64,000 nt of DNA from Tetragenococcus solitarius NBRC 100494 (GTDB lineage Bacteria > Bacillota > Bacilli > Lactobacillales > Enterococcaceae): assembly GCF_001544195.1 (NCBI RefSeq), contig NZ_BCPY01000001.1, positions 97,010 to 161,009 on the forward strand, written 5' to 3'. The position numbers and the translations under genes were made by a program. The notes beneath the pieces are model-generated. The model searched no databases, was not told the origin of the DNA, and worked only from the letters and a program-made list of their open reading frames with translations. Below, piece after piece: positions 28,888 through 39,167 of this stretch. Position 1 is the stretch's first letter. The number at the start of each line of letters is the position of its first letter.

Positions 28888-28982
28888 AAACATCCGAACT
28901 ATAATCAATCAGATTGGCTTCTGCTTTTTAGCTCATAACGAGTAATTGATGGAGCAATCCTTTATAGTTCGGATATTTTATT
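28886..28982. repeat. ACGAGTAAT palindromic element, copy 2; bidirectional terminator
   Basis: ATCCGAACTATA (28892-28903) pairs perfectly with TATAGTTCGGAT (28963-28974). ACGAGTAAT lies at 28938-28946. It is followed by ATTTTATT on the plus strand and preceded by an A-rich run, and it lies between the converging plsY and epimerase genes. Confidence 0.8.
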
Positions 28983-28996
28983 GTCAACATTCTTAG

Positions 28997-29872
28997 TTAT
29001 TTGACAACGATAGCGTATTTTGTATGAAAGATATCTTGTGCCGCTAATTTTTGAATTCCTAATTTTTCCGTCAGGTCCCCACTGCTTTCAGTTGTATCGG
29101 CAATACCCACCCAAGGTTCAATACAAACAAAGGAAGACTTAGTAGGGTAAGTCGACCAAATACCGACATAAGAAAAATCTTTAAAGCTGACTGTAACTGA
29201 ATGTGGTGACTTTTCAGTACGAATAGCAAAGGAATTTAGCCCTTTCGTTTCGTAAATCAGAGCATCATTTTTAAACAATTCATGGTTTAAAGCAATTGAA
29301 GTGTTTGTTTGACCAAGCGTTCGCTGCTTTAAGTCAATAAGTCCATCCTTTAATGGTAAATGAATTCTTGACTTCGCCGGGGAAGGATCTACGTAATAAT
29401 CGGTAAATGTCAAAGAATCTTCTAAAGGGATATTAAATGCCGGATGAGCACCAATGGAAAAATACATTTCTTCATCAGCAGTATTTTTTACCTGATAATC
29501 TACTGTTAGACCATCACCGCCTAAAACATATCCAATAACTAATTCAAAATCAAAAGGATATACCTTTTTCGTTTCTTCTGTACTTTTTAACCGAAAACTG
29601 GCAGCATCTTCTTTTTGTTCTATTAGCTCAAAATTCATATCTCTAGCAAAACCATGTTGCGGCAATTGGTAAGTCTTGCCTTTATAGCTGTAAGTTCCAT
29701 TTTTTAACGAACCGACGATGGGAAATAACACTGGAGCGTGTCTTTTCCAAAATTCTGGATCAGCTTGCCAGATATATTCAATATCTGCATCTTTACGCTT
29801 TAAGCTAGCCAACTCAGCACCTTTTTCGTTGAGTACTGCCTTTAGATGATCCGTTTCGATTGTAACTGCCAT
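28997..29872 (-). CDS. Aldose 1-epimerase family protein (LacX-like)
   Basis: 291 residues. The galactose-mutarotase fold is seen in the catalytic histidine regions LPQHGFARDM and SIGAHPAFNIP and in the C-terminal CIEPWVGIADT. The closest group appears to be LacX/YihR-like epimerases, which act on aldose hexoses or phosphorylated sugars. The ATG at 29872 has a ribosome site (AGAGGA). It sits 24 bases after codY but belongs to a different function; the two may share a transcript. Confidence 0.85.
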   Translation of the reverse strand: MAVTIETDHLKAVLNEKGAELASLKRKDADIEYIWQADPEFWKRHAPVLFPIVGSLKNGTYSYKGKTYQLPQHGFARDMNFELIEQKEDAASFRLKSTEETKKVYPFDFELVIGYVLGGDGLTVDYQVKNTADEEMYFSIGAHPAFNIPLEDSLTFTDYYVDPSPAKSRIHLPLKDGLIDLKQRTLGQTNTSIALNHELFKNDALIYETKGLNSFAIRTEKSPHSVTVSFKDFSYVGIWSTYPTKSSFVCIEPWVGIADTTESSGDLTEKLGIQKLAAQDIFHTKYAIVVK

Positions 29873-29896
29873 CGCGCATTCCTCTTTTCTTAAAAC

Positions 29897-30682
29897 TTAG
29901 GCTTTATCCAATTCTTCTTTAAACCGATGATTTAAAACTTTTAGATAAGTGCCCTTCATCCCTAGCGAACGTGATTCAATAATGCCTGCTGATTCAAGCT
30001 TTCGCAAAGCATTAACAATTACAGAGCGAGTAATCCCAATTTTGTCAGCAATATTAGAAGCAGTCAGACGCCCTTCATCCCCATCCAAAGCATCAAAAAT
30101 GGCTTGTACAGCTTTTAACTCACTATAAGAAAGCGTACCAACAGCCATCTGAACAGCTGTTGTATTCCGCACATCTTCTTCGATACTACGCGATTTTTGG
30201 TACAAAATTTGCATTCCGACAACCGTTGCACTATATTCTGCCAGAACCAAATCTTCTTCATTAAATGGCTGTTCAATACGAGACAAGATAATTGTCCCCA
30301 AACGTTCGCCCGCGCCAAAAATTGGAACAACAGTCGTTACCCCATTAGGATAAACTTCTCGCAATTCCACAGGAAAAGCTGTCATGTCACTTTCAATAGT
30401 AATATTTGCCTCAGTTTTTTTTAGCTGATCTACCATATCTGTATAGCTTTTAGGAAATTGTTTTTGTACAAACATATTCTTGACCCGTTCATTATTGACA
30501 TCCAATATTTCAGCAAAACCTAACACACTTCCATCATCGCTAATAATATAAGTGTTGCTGTTCAAAATATCTCCTAAAACATCTGCCATTTCGCCATAAG
30601 GCAAGTCAGATTCGATATTAAACGTATTATTTTGCTGCAATAATTCGTTAATTTTTCTAGTTTGTTCTAACAGTGTACTCAT
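29897..30682 (-). CDS. codY: GTP-sensing global transcriptional repressor CodY
   Basis: 261 residues, full length. An N-terminal GAF domain binds branched-chain amino acids (start MSTLLEQTRKINELLQ). The C-terminal winged helix is LTASNIADKIGITRSVIVNALRKLESAGIIESRSLGMKGTYLKVLN, a family hallmark. It is the last gene of the xerC-hslV-hslU-codY operon, the same order as in Bacillus and other Firmicutes. Confidence 0.97.
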   Translation of the reverse strand: MSTLLEQTRKINELLQQNNTFNIESDLPYGEMADVLGDILNSNTYIISDDGSVLGFAEILDVNNERVKNMFVQKQFPKSYTDMVDQLKKTEANITIESDMTAFPVELREVYPNGVTTVVPIFGAGERLGTIILSRIEQPFNEEDLVLAEYSATVVGMQILYQKSRSIEEDVRNTTAVQMAVGTLSYSELKAVQAIFDALDGDEGRLTASNIADKIGITRSVIVNALRKLESAGIIESRSLGMKGTYLKVLNHRFKEELDKA

Positions 30683-30730
30683 AATCTTCTCCTTTAAGTG
30701 TTTTCCAGCATTTTTAACCCAGCGACTTTT

Positions 30731-32137
30731 TTACAGAATGTAACGACTTAAATCCTTATTCTTAGCAATATCCGATAATTTATCCTCAACATAGGCTTCA
30801 GTAATTTGAATTTCACCCATTTGCATATCAGAAGCTTCAAATAAAAGATCTTCTAATAATCTTTCTAAGATCGTGTGCAAACGTCTAGCCCCTATATTAT
30901 CCGTGTCACGGTTGACTTCAAAAGCAATCGTTGCAATCTTTTCAATAGCTTCTTGCGTGAATGTCACACTTACGTTTTCAGTTTCTAATAAAGCAACATA
31001 TTGTTTAACTAAGGCATTATTGGGTTCTTTTAGAATTTTGACAAAGTCTTCAGCATTTAAATCATTGAGTTCAACACGAATTGGAAAACGTCCTTGCAAT
31101 TCTGGAATTAGGTCACTTGGCTTAGATACATGGAAAGCACCTGAAGCGATAAATAAAATATGGTCTGTCTGGATTGCCCCATATTTAGTATTCACTTGAG
31201 AACCTTCTACAATTGGTAAAATATCACGCTGTACCCCTTCACGCGAGACGTCCCCCGATTGTTCTGATTTTGCAGTCACTTTATCAATCTCATCAATAAA
31301 GATAATACCGCTTGATTGTGCTAACTGGATTGCTTCACTATGGATATCTGCGTCGTTTACTAATTTAGCAGATTCTTCTTGAATCAACAGCTCTCTAGCA
31401 TCCTTTACTGGCAAAGTACGATCCACTTTTTTGCTAGGCGTTAATTGAGAAAAAGCCTCGCTCAAGTCAATTCCCATCTGCTCTAAACCATTGTTCATCA
31501 TCGGGTTTTGATTTTTCTCTTCTTCTACTTGAATTGTAACTTCGCGGTTGTCCAAAACGCCTCTTTGTAATTGTTCAAAAATAGCTTGACGATTGCTTCT
31601 AATTTCTTCTGTCAGCTCTTCTTCTGGCTCTTCAGTTTCTTGTGACTGTTGTCCTTGAGCGAACATATTCATCATTTGTTCATAAGGATTTTGACTTTTC
31701 CGTTTTTCTTTTTTAATCCCCGGCGCTAAAGCTTTTGCTAAACGACGATTAGCCTTTTTTTCTGCTTGGCTGTATACATCGCTATAACGCGCTTTTTTGA
31801 CGATTTGAATCGCATTTTCGACTAAATCACGCACCATTGATTCGACATCACGACCAACATAACCAACTTCAGTAAATTTCGTAGCTTCTACTTTTACAAA
31901 AGGTGCAGAAATTGTTTTGGCTAAGCGACGAGCAATTTCAGTCTTTCCTACCCCGGTAGGGCCGATCATTAAAATATTTTTCGGAGTAACATCTTGTTGC
32001 ATTTGTTCATCTAATTGTAACCGACGATAACGATTTCGCAACGCCACAGCAACTGATTTTTTCGCCTGATCTTGGCCAATAATATAATTATCTAGTTCAT
32101 TTACAATTTCTTTAGGTGTTTTTTCTCGATTCGTCAT
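30731..32137 (-). CDS. hslU: ATP-dependent protease ATPase subunit HslU (ClpY)
   Basis: About 468 residues from the ATG at 32137, four bases after the hslV stop; its GGAGGA ribosome site lies in the end of hslV. A longer in-frame frame to 32197 would overlap hslV. The Walker A is [16 protein letters not shown], Walker B is [11 protein letters not shown], sensor regions [12 protein letters not shown] and [20 protein letters not shown]. The insertion (I) domain is in the middle. It unfolds proteins for HslV. Confidence 0.96.
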   Translation of the reverse strand: MTNREKTPKEIVNELDNYIIGQDQAKKSVAVALRNRYRRLQLDEQMQQDVTPKNILMIGPTGVGKTEIARRLAKTISAPFVKVEATKFTEVGYVGRDVESMVRDLVENAIQIVKKARYSDVYSQAEKKANRRLAKALAPGIKKEKRKSQNPYEQMMNMFAQGQQSQETEEPEEELTEEIRSNRQAIFEQLQRGVLDNREVTIQVEEEKNQNPMMNNGLEQMGIDLSEAFSQLTPSKKVDRTLPVKDARELLIQEESAKLVNDADIHSEAIQLAQSSGIIFIDEIDKVTAKSEQSGDVSREGVQRDILPIVEGSQVNTKYGAIQTDHILFIASGAFHVSKPSDLIPELQGRFPIRVELNDLNAEDFVKILKEPNNALVKQYVALLETENVSVTFTQEAIEKIATIAFEVNRDTDNIGARRLHTILERLLEDLLFEASDMQMGEIQITEAYVEDKLSDIAKNKDLSRYIL

Positions 32138-32141
32138 CAAA

Positions 32142-32687
32142 CTAACATTCCTCCACATTAATATCATGGTTGGTAAAAATACAAATATCAGCTGCAATAT
32201 TCAATGCATTTTCAGCAATTTCTTTAGCAGTTAATTTATCACTAGCATATTTGCGCATCGCTCTAGCAGAAGCCAAAGCAAAATTTCCTCCTGAGCCAAT
32301 CGCTAAAATACCATCATCAGGTGTGATCACTTCGCCTGTTCCTGAAACTAAAAGCATTTCTTCTTTGTTCATGACAATTAACATGGCTTCAAGTTTTTGC
32401 ATAGAACGCTGAGTGCGCCATTCTTGAGCTAACTCAACGGCAGCTCGTTGTAAATTTCCATGATATTCATTTAATTTTTCTTCGAATTTTTCTTCTAAAG
32501 TAAACGCATCAGCTACACTTCCAGCAAAACCGACAACGACTTCCCCGTTATAAATGCGCCGTACTTTTTGCGCTGTTCCTTTCATGACGACTTGTTCGCC
32601 CATAGTTACTTGGCCATCTCCGGCCATTGCAAATTTGCCGTCTTTTTCAACTGCACAAATAGTTGTTGAATGAAATTGTGATTCCAT
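32142..32687 (-). CDS. hslV: ATP-dependent protease peptidase subunit HslV (ClpQ)
   Basis: 181 residues. This is the proteasome-like peptidase. The mature N-terminal threonine is expected in [12 protein letters not shown]; the first seven residues form a short propeptide. The family blocks [11 protein letters not shown] and [15 protein letters not shown] are present. It pairs with hslU directly downstream. Confidence 0.96.
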   Translation of the reverse strand: MESQFHSTTICAVEKDGKFAMAGDGQVTMGEQVVMKGTAQKVRRIYNGEVVVGFAGSVADAFTLEEKFEEKLNEYHGNLQRAAVELAQEWRTQRSMQKLEAMLIVMNKEEMLLVSGTGEVITPDDGILAIGSGGNFALASARAMRKYASDKLTAKEIAENALNIAADICIFTNHDINVEEC

Positions 32688-32718
32688 TATTGTTGTTCCT
32701 CCTAAATTTAAATCATCT

Positions 32719-33615
32719 TTATGCTCTTGGATGAAACTGGCGATAATTTTTTTGCAGATTCTCTTTAGTTACATGAGTATAAATCTGCGTCGTTGATAAA
32801 TTAGCATGTCCTAATAGCTCTTGCACTGTCCGCATGTCTGCCCCATTATTTAACAAATGAGTGGCGAAAGTATGTCGCAGCATATGCGGATGGATTTGTG
32901 AGTCCAAGCTGCTTTTTTTGATTACTTGATTTAAAGCATACTCAATACCCGTTGAAGTGATCCCATCACCTAAACGGTTAACAAAGACATATGCGTGTGT
33001 CTTATGATATTTTTCCATCAAAAAAGAACGCCCATTGGTTAGATACTCATCCAACGCTTCTTGAGCGTAAGCTCCAAACGGCACATAACGATCTTTATTT
33101 CCTTTTCCGTGGATATATAATACGCTATTATCCCAATCGATTTGTTCAAGCGTTAATGATGAACATTCACTAACCCGTAAGCCAGAGCCATATAAGACTT
33201 CTAGCAAAGCTCGGTCTCTTTGTTGCAACGGTTTCGATCCTTGAACACTATCAAACAACGCCTCCATTTCTTTTTCATAAAAAAAACGAGGAAGTTTGAC
33301 ATTTTTTTTCTTCAAATGAACATAAGAAAAAGGATTTTCTTCTATCACTCCTTGTTTTAATAAAAAATGATAAAAAGAACGCAAGCTGGCAATTTTACGA
33401 CTAACTGTATTGCGACTATACTTTTTCTCATTTAATTCACTTAAATAAACACGTACATCGCGGTGATCAATCTGTAAATAATTAGCGTCGCCAGAGTCTT
33501 TTAAAAAAGAAAAAAAATTCGTAATATCCTCTTGATAAGCTTCTTTTGTTTTTTTAGAATAACCACGCTCTACCAAAAGATAACGATAATACTCACTAGG
33601 CCAATCTTTTGTCAT
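32719..33615 (-). CDS. xerC: Tyrosine recombinase XerC
   Basis: 298 residues, first gene of the operon. It resolves chromosome dimers at dif together with XerD. An N-terminal SAM-like DNA-binding domain precedes the catalytic domain with Arg in YGSGLRVSE, Lys in [26 protein letters not shown] and the nucleophile Tyr in QIYTHV. The XerC name rests on the xerC-hslVU-codY order. Confidence 0.93.
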   Translation of the reverse strand: MTKDWPSEYYRYLLVERGYSKKTKEAYQEDITNFFSFLKDSGDANYLQIDHRDVRVYLSELNEKKYSRNTVSRKIASLRSFYHFLLKQGVIEENPFSYVHLKKKNVKLPRFFYEKEMEALFDSVQGSKPLQQRDRALLEVLYGSGLRVSECSSLTLEQIDWDNSVLYIHGKGNKDRYVPFGAYAQEALDEYLTNGRSFLMEKYHKTHAYVFVNRLGDGITSTGIEYALNQVIKKSSLDSQIHPHMLRHTFATHLLNNGADMRTVQELLGHANLSTTQIYTHVTKENLQKNYRQFHPRA

Positions 33616-33928
33616 CTTGCACTTCTCCTATTCCTTATTCTCCTAAAATGTAGCATAGAAAAAATAAAATTACAAATAAATTGTCAGAATTTAATCAATA
33701 TTTCAAAGTATGTTCACAATTAAAAAAATTATGAAATTACTTGCTAAGTAAGCAATAACTAATCTAGTTTAATTCGGATGTGCTTCATTTATAAAAAGCA
33801 ATCATTATTTTAACACCTTATTTTAAAATGACCAAGAATTTCATCGTTACAAAAAAGGCCATTACAACGAAACATTTGTCGGGTTATTTTTTACCTAACC
33901 TGTGATAGACTAGTAGTGGAGGTTAAAA
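33616..33928. other. Divergent AT-rich spacer between xerC and GDPD gene
   Basis: It holds the promoters of both genes and no gene of its own. A small inverted repeat TTGCT/AGCAA lies at 33741-33755 and a possible related TGCTT/AAGCA at about 33781-33800. GGTTA (33882) with TAACC (33896) forms a short stem close to the GDPD start. None is strong enough to name. Confidence 0.4.
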
Positions 33929-34723
33929 ATGCATAGAAAAAAGAAGAATATTTTTAAACCAATCTCTTTGTTTTTATTTATCTTATTATTTACAACAATA
34001 GTTATTGTTTTTAAGCCCGCACCAAAAAATGACTACGTTATATCTCATCGTGGAGCTAGTGGTGAAGAAATTGAGCATACCTTTAAAGCATATGATCTAG
34101 CTATTGATTATGGAACAAAGTATATCGAACAGGATTTAGTAACTTCAAAAAGTGGTACTTTATATATCTCTCATGATGAAAATGCAAAACGTATAACTGG
34201 CGTAGATAAAAACTACAGTGATATGAACGATAAAGAAATAGACAAACTAAGAACTTCTGATCACCAGCCCATTTTGAAACTAGAAGATGTATTTAAAAAG
34301 TATGGAGATAGTACATATTACGCAATAGAGTTGAAAGAAAAAGACAATTCAAGAGCTATAAAACCTTTTGAAAATCTCGTAAAAAAATACGATTTGAAAG
34401 ACAAAATTATTGTACAAGCTCGTAACAAAGAAGCTTTAGGAACATTAGAAATTAATTTTCCTAACATGCAAAAGCTAATTCTGGTGAATACAGAGGACGA
34501 ATTAAATGAAGCTTTAAAACATGACTATATTGATATTATTGGCGCAAATTCTAAGCTAATGAATAAGAACAATATCAAAAAAACTCATGAAAATAATAAA
34601 GAATTCAATGTATGGACATTAAATAGTAGTGATGAAATAAAAAAAGCCATTGACTTAAACATTGATAGCTATTTTACTAACTATACTGCTAAAGCTTTAT
34701 TATTAGAAGATAACTATAGATAA
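33929..34723 (+). CDS. Membrane-anchored glycerophosphodiester phosphodiesterase
   Basis: 264 residues. One N-terminal membrane helix (about residues 12-30) follows a KKKNIFK basic start, placing the enzyme outside the cell. The GDPD motifs are YVISHRGASGEE (His-Arg), YIEQDLVTSKSG (Glu-x-Asp) and LYISHDENAKRITG (second His). It cleaves glycerophosphodiesters, possibly lipid head groups or teichoic acid pieces. The codons are more AT-rich than those of neighbours, which may mean transfer. The ATG follows GGAGG. Confidence 0.9.
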   Translation: MHRKKKNIFKPISLFLFILLFTTIVIVFKPAPKNDYVISHRGASGEEIEHTFKAYDLAIDYGTKYIEQDLVTSKSGTLYISHDENAKRITGVDKNYSDMNDKEIDKLRTSDHQPILKLEDVFKKYGDSTYYAIELKEKDNSRAIKPFENLVKKYDLKDKIIVQARNKEALGTLEINFPNMQKLILVNTEDELNEALKHDYIDIIGANSKLMNKNNIKKTHENNKEFNVWTLNSSDEIKKAIDLNIDSYFTNYTAKALLLEDNYR

Positions 34724-34744
34724 AAAAGTATAAACAGCTATTAA

Positions 34745-34781
34745 AAAAAGAGGTAGACACATAATAAAGTCGCCTCTTTTT
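34745..34781 (+). terminator. Terminator of the GDPD gene
   Basis: AAAAAGAGG (34745-34753) pairs with CCTCTTTTT (34773-34781), with T-runs on both strands. Confidence 0.8.
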
Positions 34782-34901
34782 AATAACTTTATACAAACTA
34801 TAACCATTTTTTACGACGGGTCTTTCTAGGACTTCATTCTAGCGTTTGAATCATCACTCCTTAACATAGTCATTAAAACCTACTTATTTTCCTCCAAACA
34901 A

Positions 34902-34942
34902 AAAATCCCATAAGTGCATATCAATAGCACTATGGAATTTTT
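34902..34942 (-). terminator. Terminator of topA
   Basis: AAAATCCCATAAGTGC pairs with GCACTATGGAATTTT with two mismatches, 4 bases beyond the topA stop. The minus strand then has TTTTTGTTTGG. Confidence 0.75.
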
Positions 34943-34945
34943 TAT

Positions 34946-37024
34946 TTATTTTTGTACATCTTCTTTGTAATCACAATTGGAGCAAACCACTTGTTTGCCG
35001 CCTTTTTTCTTTTTCTCTACTAAATAATGATCACATTTAGGACAGTTGCGACCGATAGGCTTGTCCCAAGAAATAAAATCACAGTCTGGATAGCGATCAC
35101 AGCCATAAAAAATACGATTTTTCTTTGATTTTCTTTCAATGACTTGTCCTTTTTGACATTTAGGACACGTCACACCAATTTCTTTAACAATCGGTTTAGT
35201 GTTACGACATTCAGGAAAATTGCTGCAAGCGTAAAATTTGCCGTATCTTCCTAGCTTAATTACCATTGGATGACCACAAACATCGCAATCAAAGCCAGCG
35301 GGTTCATCCTTAATTTGAATTTTTTCCATCTTTTCTTCAGCAGTATCTAACTCTTTTTCAAACGGACGGTAAAATCGATCAATGACTTGCACCCATTCTT
35401 CTTTTCCTTCCTCGACATGGTCCAAGTCTTCTTCCATGCTCGCTGTAAAAGATACATCCACGATTTCAGGAAAGAAATCTTCGATTAAGCTGTCGACAAT
35501 TTCTCCAAGTTCAGTCGGTTCAAAGCGCTTTTGCGTAAGTTTAACATAATAACGTTTCTGAATCGTTTGTAAAGTAGGCGCATAAGTTGAGGGCCGCCCT
35601 ACGCCGTTTTCTTCTAATGTTCGAATCAATGTCGCTTCGCTAAAACGAGCAGGTGGCTGAGTAAAGTGTTGGTTGGGTGTAACTTCTTCTGATTGTACGA
35701 CATCACCAGAAGCTAATTCAGGTAAGATATTTTCTTTCTCTTTTTTACCATCATCGCGACCTTCTACATATACTTCCATAAATCCTTTAAATTTAACTTT
35801 TGAACCATTTGCTACAAAAATAACGCCATTTTGTTCCAGAGTCGCTTTAACCGTATCCAGGATGGCAGGTTTCATCTGGCTAGCAACAAAACGTGACCAA
35901 ATTAAACGATACAACTTCAATTGGTCTTTATCTAGATACTTTTCAATTTCCTCTGGTGTCCGCATTGCACTTGTGGGACGAATGGCCTCGTGAGCATCTT
36001 GTGCCCCTTGAGCATTTTTTAACTTTTTATTACTATGTGCTGCATATTTTTTTCCGTAGGTTTGCTCAATAAAGTCTGTCGCTTCTTGTTTAGCACTGTC
36101 AGAGATTCGTTTGGAATCTGTACGCATGTAAGTAATTAACCCGGTTGTTCCGCCTTTTCCAAGAGTAATCCCTTCATATAACTGTTGGGCAATCATCATT
36201 GTTTTACCAGTACGAAAATTCAATTTACGTGCAGCTTCTTGTTGCATACTACTTGTAGTAAAAGGTGCTGCAGGATTTCTTTTACGTTCCTTTTTTTCAA
36301 CCTTGGTTATATTATAATCTTCGCCAGAAATACGATCAGTTACTTCTTTGACAGTTTCTTTATTCGGTAACTTTTTCTTTTTACCATCAACGCCCCAAAA
36401 ACTAGCCTTGAATTTTTTCCGACCTTTTTTAAAATTTCCATCAATGCTCCAGTATTCTTCTGGAGTAAAATTTCTAATTTCTTTTTCGCGATCGATAATC
36501 ATTTTAAGAGCCACAGATTGGACACGTCCAGCACTTAACCCTTTTTTAACCTTACGCCAAAGAATAGGACTAATGGAGTAACCAACTAAGCGGTCCAATA
36601 TTCGCCGAGCTTGTTGTGCATCGACCAAATCTAAGTTAATCGTTCTTGGTTCTTTGAACGCTTCTTTAACCGCGTCTTTGGTAATTTCATTAAAGACTAC
36701 GCGGTTTTTATCTTGTGGATTTAACCCTAAAATATAGGATAAATGCCAAGCAATCGCTTCTCCTTCTCTATCCGGGTCACTAGCAAGATAAACTTTTTCG
36801 GCTTTTTTCGCATGTTTTTTTAAATCTTTAATTACATCGCCTTTGCCACGAATCGTAATATAATATGGAGCATAGTTATTTTCTACATCGATTCCCATTT
36901 TGCTTTTTGGTAAGTCACGAATATGTCCAACACTGGCTACAACTTTATAATTGCGACCAAGATATTTTTCAATTGTTTTTGCTTTAGCAGGTGATTCCAC
37001 AATCACCAAATATTTATAAGCCAT
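34946..37024 (-). CDS. topA: DNA topoisomerase I
   Basis: 692 residues, the usual length for Firmicutes TopA. It relaxes negative supercoils. The Toprim domain starts with [18 protein letters not shown] and has [15 protein letters not shown]. The active-site tyrosine is in [10 protein letters not shown]. The C-terminus holds three zinc-ribbon units: [29 protein letters not shown] and CPKCDHY..CSNC. It is a single gene. Confidence 0.97.
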   Translation of the reverse strand: MAYKYLVIVESPAKAKTIEKYLGRNYKVVASVGHIRDLPKSKMGIDVENNYAPYYITIRGKGDVIKDLKKHAKKAEKVYLASDPDREGEAIAWHLSYILGLNPQDKNRVVFNEITKDAVKEAFKEPRTINLDLVDAQQARRILDRLVGYSISPILWRKVKKGLSAGRVQSVALKMIIDREKEIRNFTPEEYWSIDGNFKKGRKKFKASFWGVDGKKKKLPNKETVKEVTDRISGEDYNITKVEKKERKRNPAAPFTTSSMQQEAARKLNFRTGKTMMIAQQLYEGITLGKGGTTGLITYMRTDSKRISDSAKQEATDFIEQTYGKKYAAHSNKKLKNAQGAQDAHEAIRPTSAMRTPEEIEKYLDKDQLKLYRLIWSRFVASQMKPAILDTVKATLEQNGVIFVANGSKVKFKGFMEVYVEGRDDGKKEKENILPELASGDVVQSEEVTPNQHFTQPPARFSEATLIRTLEENGVGRPSTYAPTLQTIQKRYYVKLTQKRFEPTELGEIVDSLIEDFFPEIVDVSFTASMEEDLDHVEEGKEEWVQVIDRFYRPFEKELDTAEEKMEKIQIKDEPAGFDCDVCGHPMVIKLGRYGKFYACSNFPECRNTKPIVKEIGVTCPKCQKGQVIERKSKKNRIFYGCDRYPDCDFISWDKPIGRNCPKCDHYLVEKKKKGGKQVVCSNCDYKEDVQK

Positions 37025-37249
37025 TAAAAGGCCCCTTTCTTAAATGGTTTTTTTACTGTATATAGCGCCATTTAATTTTCGAATAACAAATCGTAGCCTA
37101 TCATAGCCATTTGAAAATCGTTTGTCAAGCAAGGAAACATAATTGAAAGTGAAAATTGGTCCTTCGTATTTGAAAAAAAGCAAATAACTTGTAAGTATCA
37201 ATATTATTGAAGGAAGCTTAAACAATTTGGCTCTAACCTATTTAAAAAA

Positions 37250-37379
37250 TGGAGGAGCATCAAGCAACTTAACCCCACCATAAAGAATTGGTGATACATT
37301 CAACGACTTACCACCAATGGAACAATTATTGGAGGCAACTTTCTTGATGTTCCTCCAATATAGATAGTTACTGGTGGAA
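37250..37379. repeat. 41-bp-period hairpin array C (three to four units)
   Basis: TGG words start at 37250 (TGGAGG), 37289 (TGGTGA), 37330 (TGGAGG) and 37372 (TGGTGG), spaced 39, 41 and 42 bases. Partner words CCACCA, CCACCAAT and CCTCCAAT end at 37280, 37316 and 37357. The first two units also share an ACTTA-CC(A)CCA-AATTGG segment. The words change in step: TTGGAGG faces CCTCCAA in one unit and ATTGGTG faces CCACCAAT in another. It lies between the dprA 3' end and the topA start; the rest of 37025-37464 shows no gene. Confidence 0.7.
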
Positions 37380-37381
37380 CG

Positions 37382-37417
37382 TAGGAATATTCTTTAACAA
37401 AAAAGAAAATTTTCCTA
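37382..37417 (-). terminator. Probable terminator of dprA
   Basis: TAGGAA (37382-37387) with TTCCTA (37412-37417) and an inner TTCTTT/AAAGAA pairing. It lies about 48 bases past the dprA stop. Confidence 0.5.
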
Positions 37418-37464
37418 GTAGCCTTATTTATATAGTTTTATCTCACAACATTTTGCTCTACTCT

Positions 37465-38343
37465 TTAAAAGTCAGGTAATTCTTCTAAAATATCCTGTAC
37501 AGAAATAACACATTTAGCGCCGTCTTGAATGAGACGATGGCAGCCGTCTGATTGGCCGGATAGAATTTCGCCCGGAATGGCAAAAACGTCTTTGCCATAA
37601 TCTAAGGCTAACTGAGCAGTAATCAAAGAACCACTGCGTTCTTTTGCTTCAATGACACAGGTTGCCTTGCTTAACCCCGCAATAATTCGATTCCGCATAG
37701 GAAAATGATGCTTTTTAACCGGTGTACCTTGCGGGTATTCGCTGATTACTAAATGATTTTTCTTCATTTCGTTAAATAAAGGCTTTACTTCCCGCGGGTA
37801 ACAAATATCTAAACCACAACCTATCACTCCGACGGTCAAACCACCCGAACGTATAGCCATTTCATGGCTCATTCGATCCACGCCCTTGGCAAGTCCGCTA
37901 ACAATCACAAACTGCCGTTCTATAATAGTAGGAAGTAATTTACGAATGACTTGCGTTGAATAGTTTGTCGCTTGTCTAGCTCCTACAAACGCTAAACATG
38001 AAAGCTCGAGTAAGCTAAGATTACCTTTATAAAAAATGACAAGGGGCGGAAAAGGGAGTGCTAATAATTCTTGTGGGTAATCAGGCGATAGCCAAGTAAC
38101 GTACTGCTGTTCACTTAGAACCTCTTGTAACCAGTCATCATTAATGGCGTTAAAACTCTGACGAAACATTCCTTTATATTGGGTAATTTGCGCGATTTGT
38201 ATCACGTCTTCTGCATAAAAGTTTTCTGCTTGGAATTTTTCGTAAAATTTTACGATCTTCCACTTACCAATCAAGCCAATTCCTTTACAATAAGTCAACT
38301 TTAGTATCATTTTTTCAATCATTGACAGTTCTTCGTAATTCAA
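37465..38343 (-). CDS. dprA: DNA-processing protein DprA
   Basis: 292 residues. It loads RecA on incoming single-stranded DNA during transformation. The Rossmann-like core has LAFVGARQATNYS, IVSGLAKGVDRMSHEMA, VIGCGLDICYPRE and SEYPQGTPVKKHHFPMRNRIIAGLS, all typical. The start read here is TTG at 38343 after GAAGGGG; an ATG seven codons on is an alternative. It follows rnhB across a terminator-like hairpin that reaches its start. Confidence 0.93.
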   Translation of the reverse strand: MNYEELSMIEKMILKLTYCKGIGLIGKWKIVKFYEKFQAENFYAEDVIQIAQITQYKGMFRQSFNAINDDWLQEVLSEQQYVTWLSPDYPQELLALPFPPLVIFYKGNLSLLELSCLAFVGARQATNYSTQVIRKLLPTIIERQFVIVSGLAKGVDRMSHEMAIRSGGLTVGVIGCGLDICYPREVKPLFNEMKKNHLVISEYPQGTPVKKHHFPMRNRIIAGLSKATCVIEAKERSGSLITAQLALDYGKDVFAIPGEILSGQSDGCHRLIQDGAKCVISVQDILEELPDF

Positions 38344-38395
38344 AAAACCCCTTCTTTCTTGTATTTACTAATAAATACGCAAAAAAGAGGTTTTT
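38343..38395 (-). terminator. Hairpin between rnhB and dprA
   Basis: An outer AAAAACC..CTTCTTT / AAAAAAGAGGTTTTT pairing and an inner GTATTTA/TAAATAC stem. It lies right after the rnhB stop and covers the dprA ribosome site, so it may both terminate rnhB and mask dprA translation. Confidence 0.6.
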
Positions 38396-38399
38396 CTTT

Positions 38400-39167
38400 T
38401 TATAAATATTTTTTTATAGGAGCATAGGACTTACGATGAATTTCCGTAATTCCATGTTCAGCTAAGCCATCTAAATGAGCTTTAGTCCCATAACCTGCAT
38501 TTTTATCAAACCCATAATAAGGATATTGTTGATGGTATTCTTTCATCAGATTGTCTCGATAAACTTTAGCAATAATACTTGCAGCAGCAATAGAAACACT
38601 TCTAGCATCGCCTTTTATAATCTTTTCTTGAGAAATAGGCAAATCTAAAGTCATGGCATCGATTAATAAATGCTCCGGCTTCATATTTAAGCCCTCAACC
38701 GCTTGAATCATCGCTAACTTACTTGCTTGATAAATATTAATCTGATCAATTTTTTCAGCCGGAATCTCGCCGATACCAAATGCTACTGCTTGCTCTTTAA
38801 TTTCTTCAGCCAATGCAATCCGTTTCTTTCCACTTAATTGCTTGGAATCATTTAAGCCCAGAATCACGCGATCTTTGGGTAAGATAACCGCTGCTGCAAC
38901 AACTGGACCTGCTAAAGGACCGCGTCCTACTTCATCAATACCTGCCACTAGATGGATTCCATTTTGATAACACGAACGTTCAAAAGTTTGCATGTGATAA
39001 AACTGTTCTTTTAATGCTTGTTCTTTTTCTAAACGTTTTTGTAGCTGTAGCAAAAGTTTTTGTACACCTTTTCGTTCATCTGCTTGTAAATAAGTAACAT
39101 AAGGATCTGTAAGCGTGGTAACGTTAAGTAAGTGTGTTTTTATTTCAGAAATTGCTTCTTTGGTCAT
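38400..39167 (-). CDS. rnhB: Ribonuclease HII
   Basis: 255 residues. It cuts RNA in RNA-DNA hybrids and at single ribonucleotides. The motif GIDEVGRGPLAGPVVAAAVI carries the first acids, LLIDAMTL the Asp, and GDARSVSIAAASIIAKVYRD the rest. An N-terminal extension of about 70 residues is usual in Firmicutes RNase HII. The start abuts the rbgA stop, showing an operon. Confidence 0.96.
   Translation of the reverse strand: MTKEAISEIKTHLLNVTTLTDPYVTYLQADERKGVQKLLLQLQKRLEKEQALKEQFYHMQTFERSCYQNGIHLVAGIDEVGRGPLAGPVVAAAVILPKDRVILGLNDSKQLSGKKRIALAEEIKEQAVAFGIGEIPAEKIDQINIYQASKLAMIQAVEGLNMKPEHLLIDAMTLDLPISQEKIIKGDARSVSIAAASIIAKVYRDNLMKEYHQQYPYYGFDKNAGYGTKAHLDGLAEHGITEIHRKSYAPIKKYL

Noticed and set aside
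37040..37225. 61-codon frame upstream of topA
   Set aside because: No ribosome site; it overlaps the topA promoter region and has no family resemblance.
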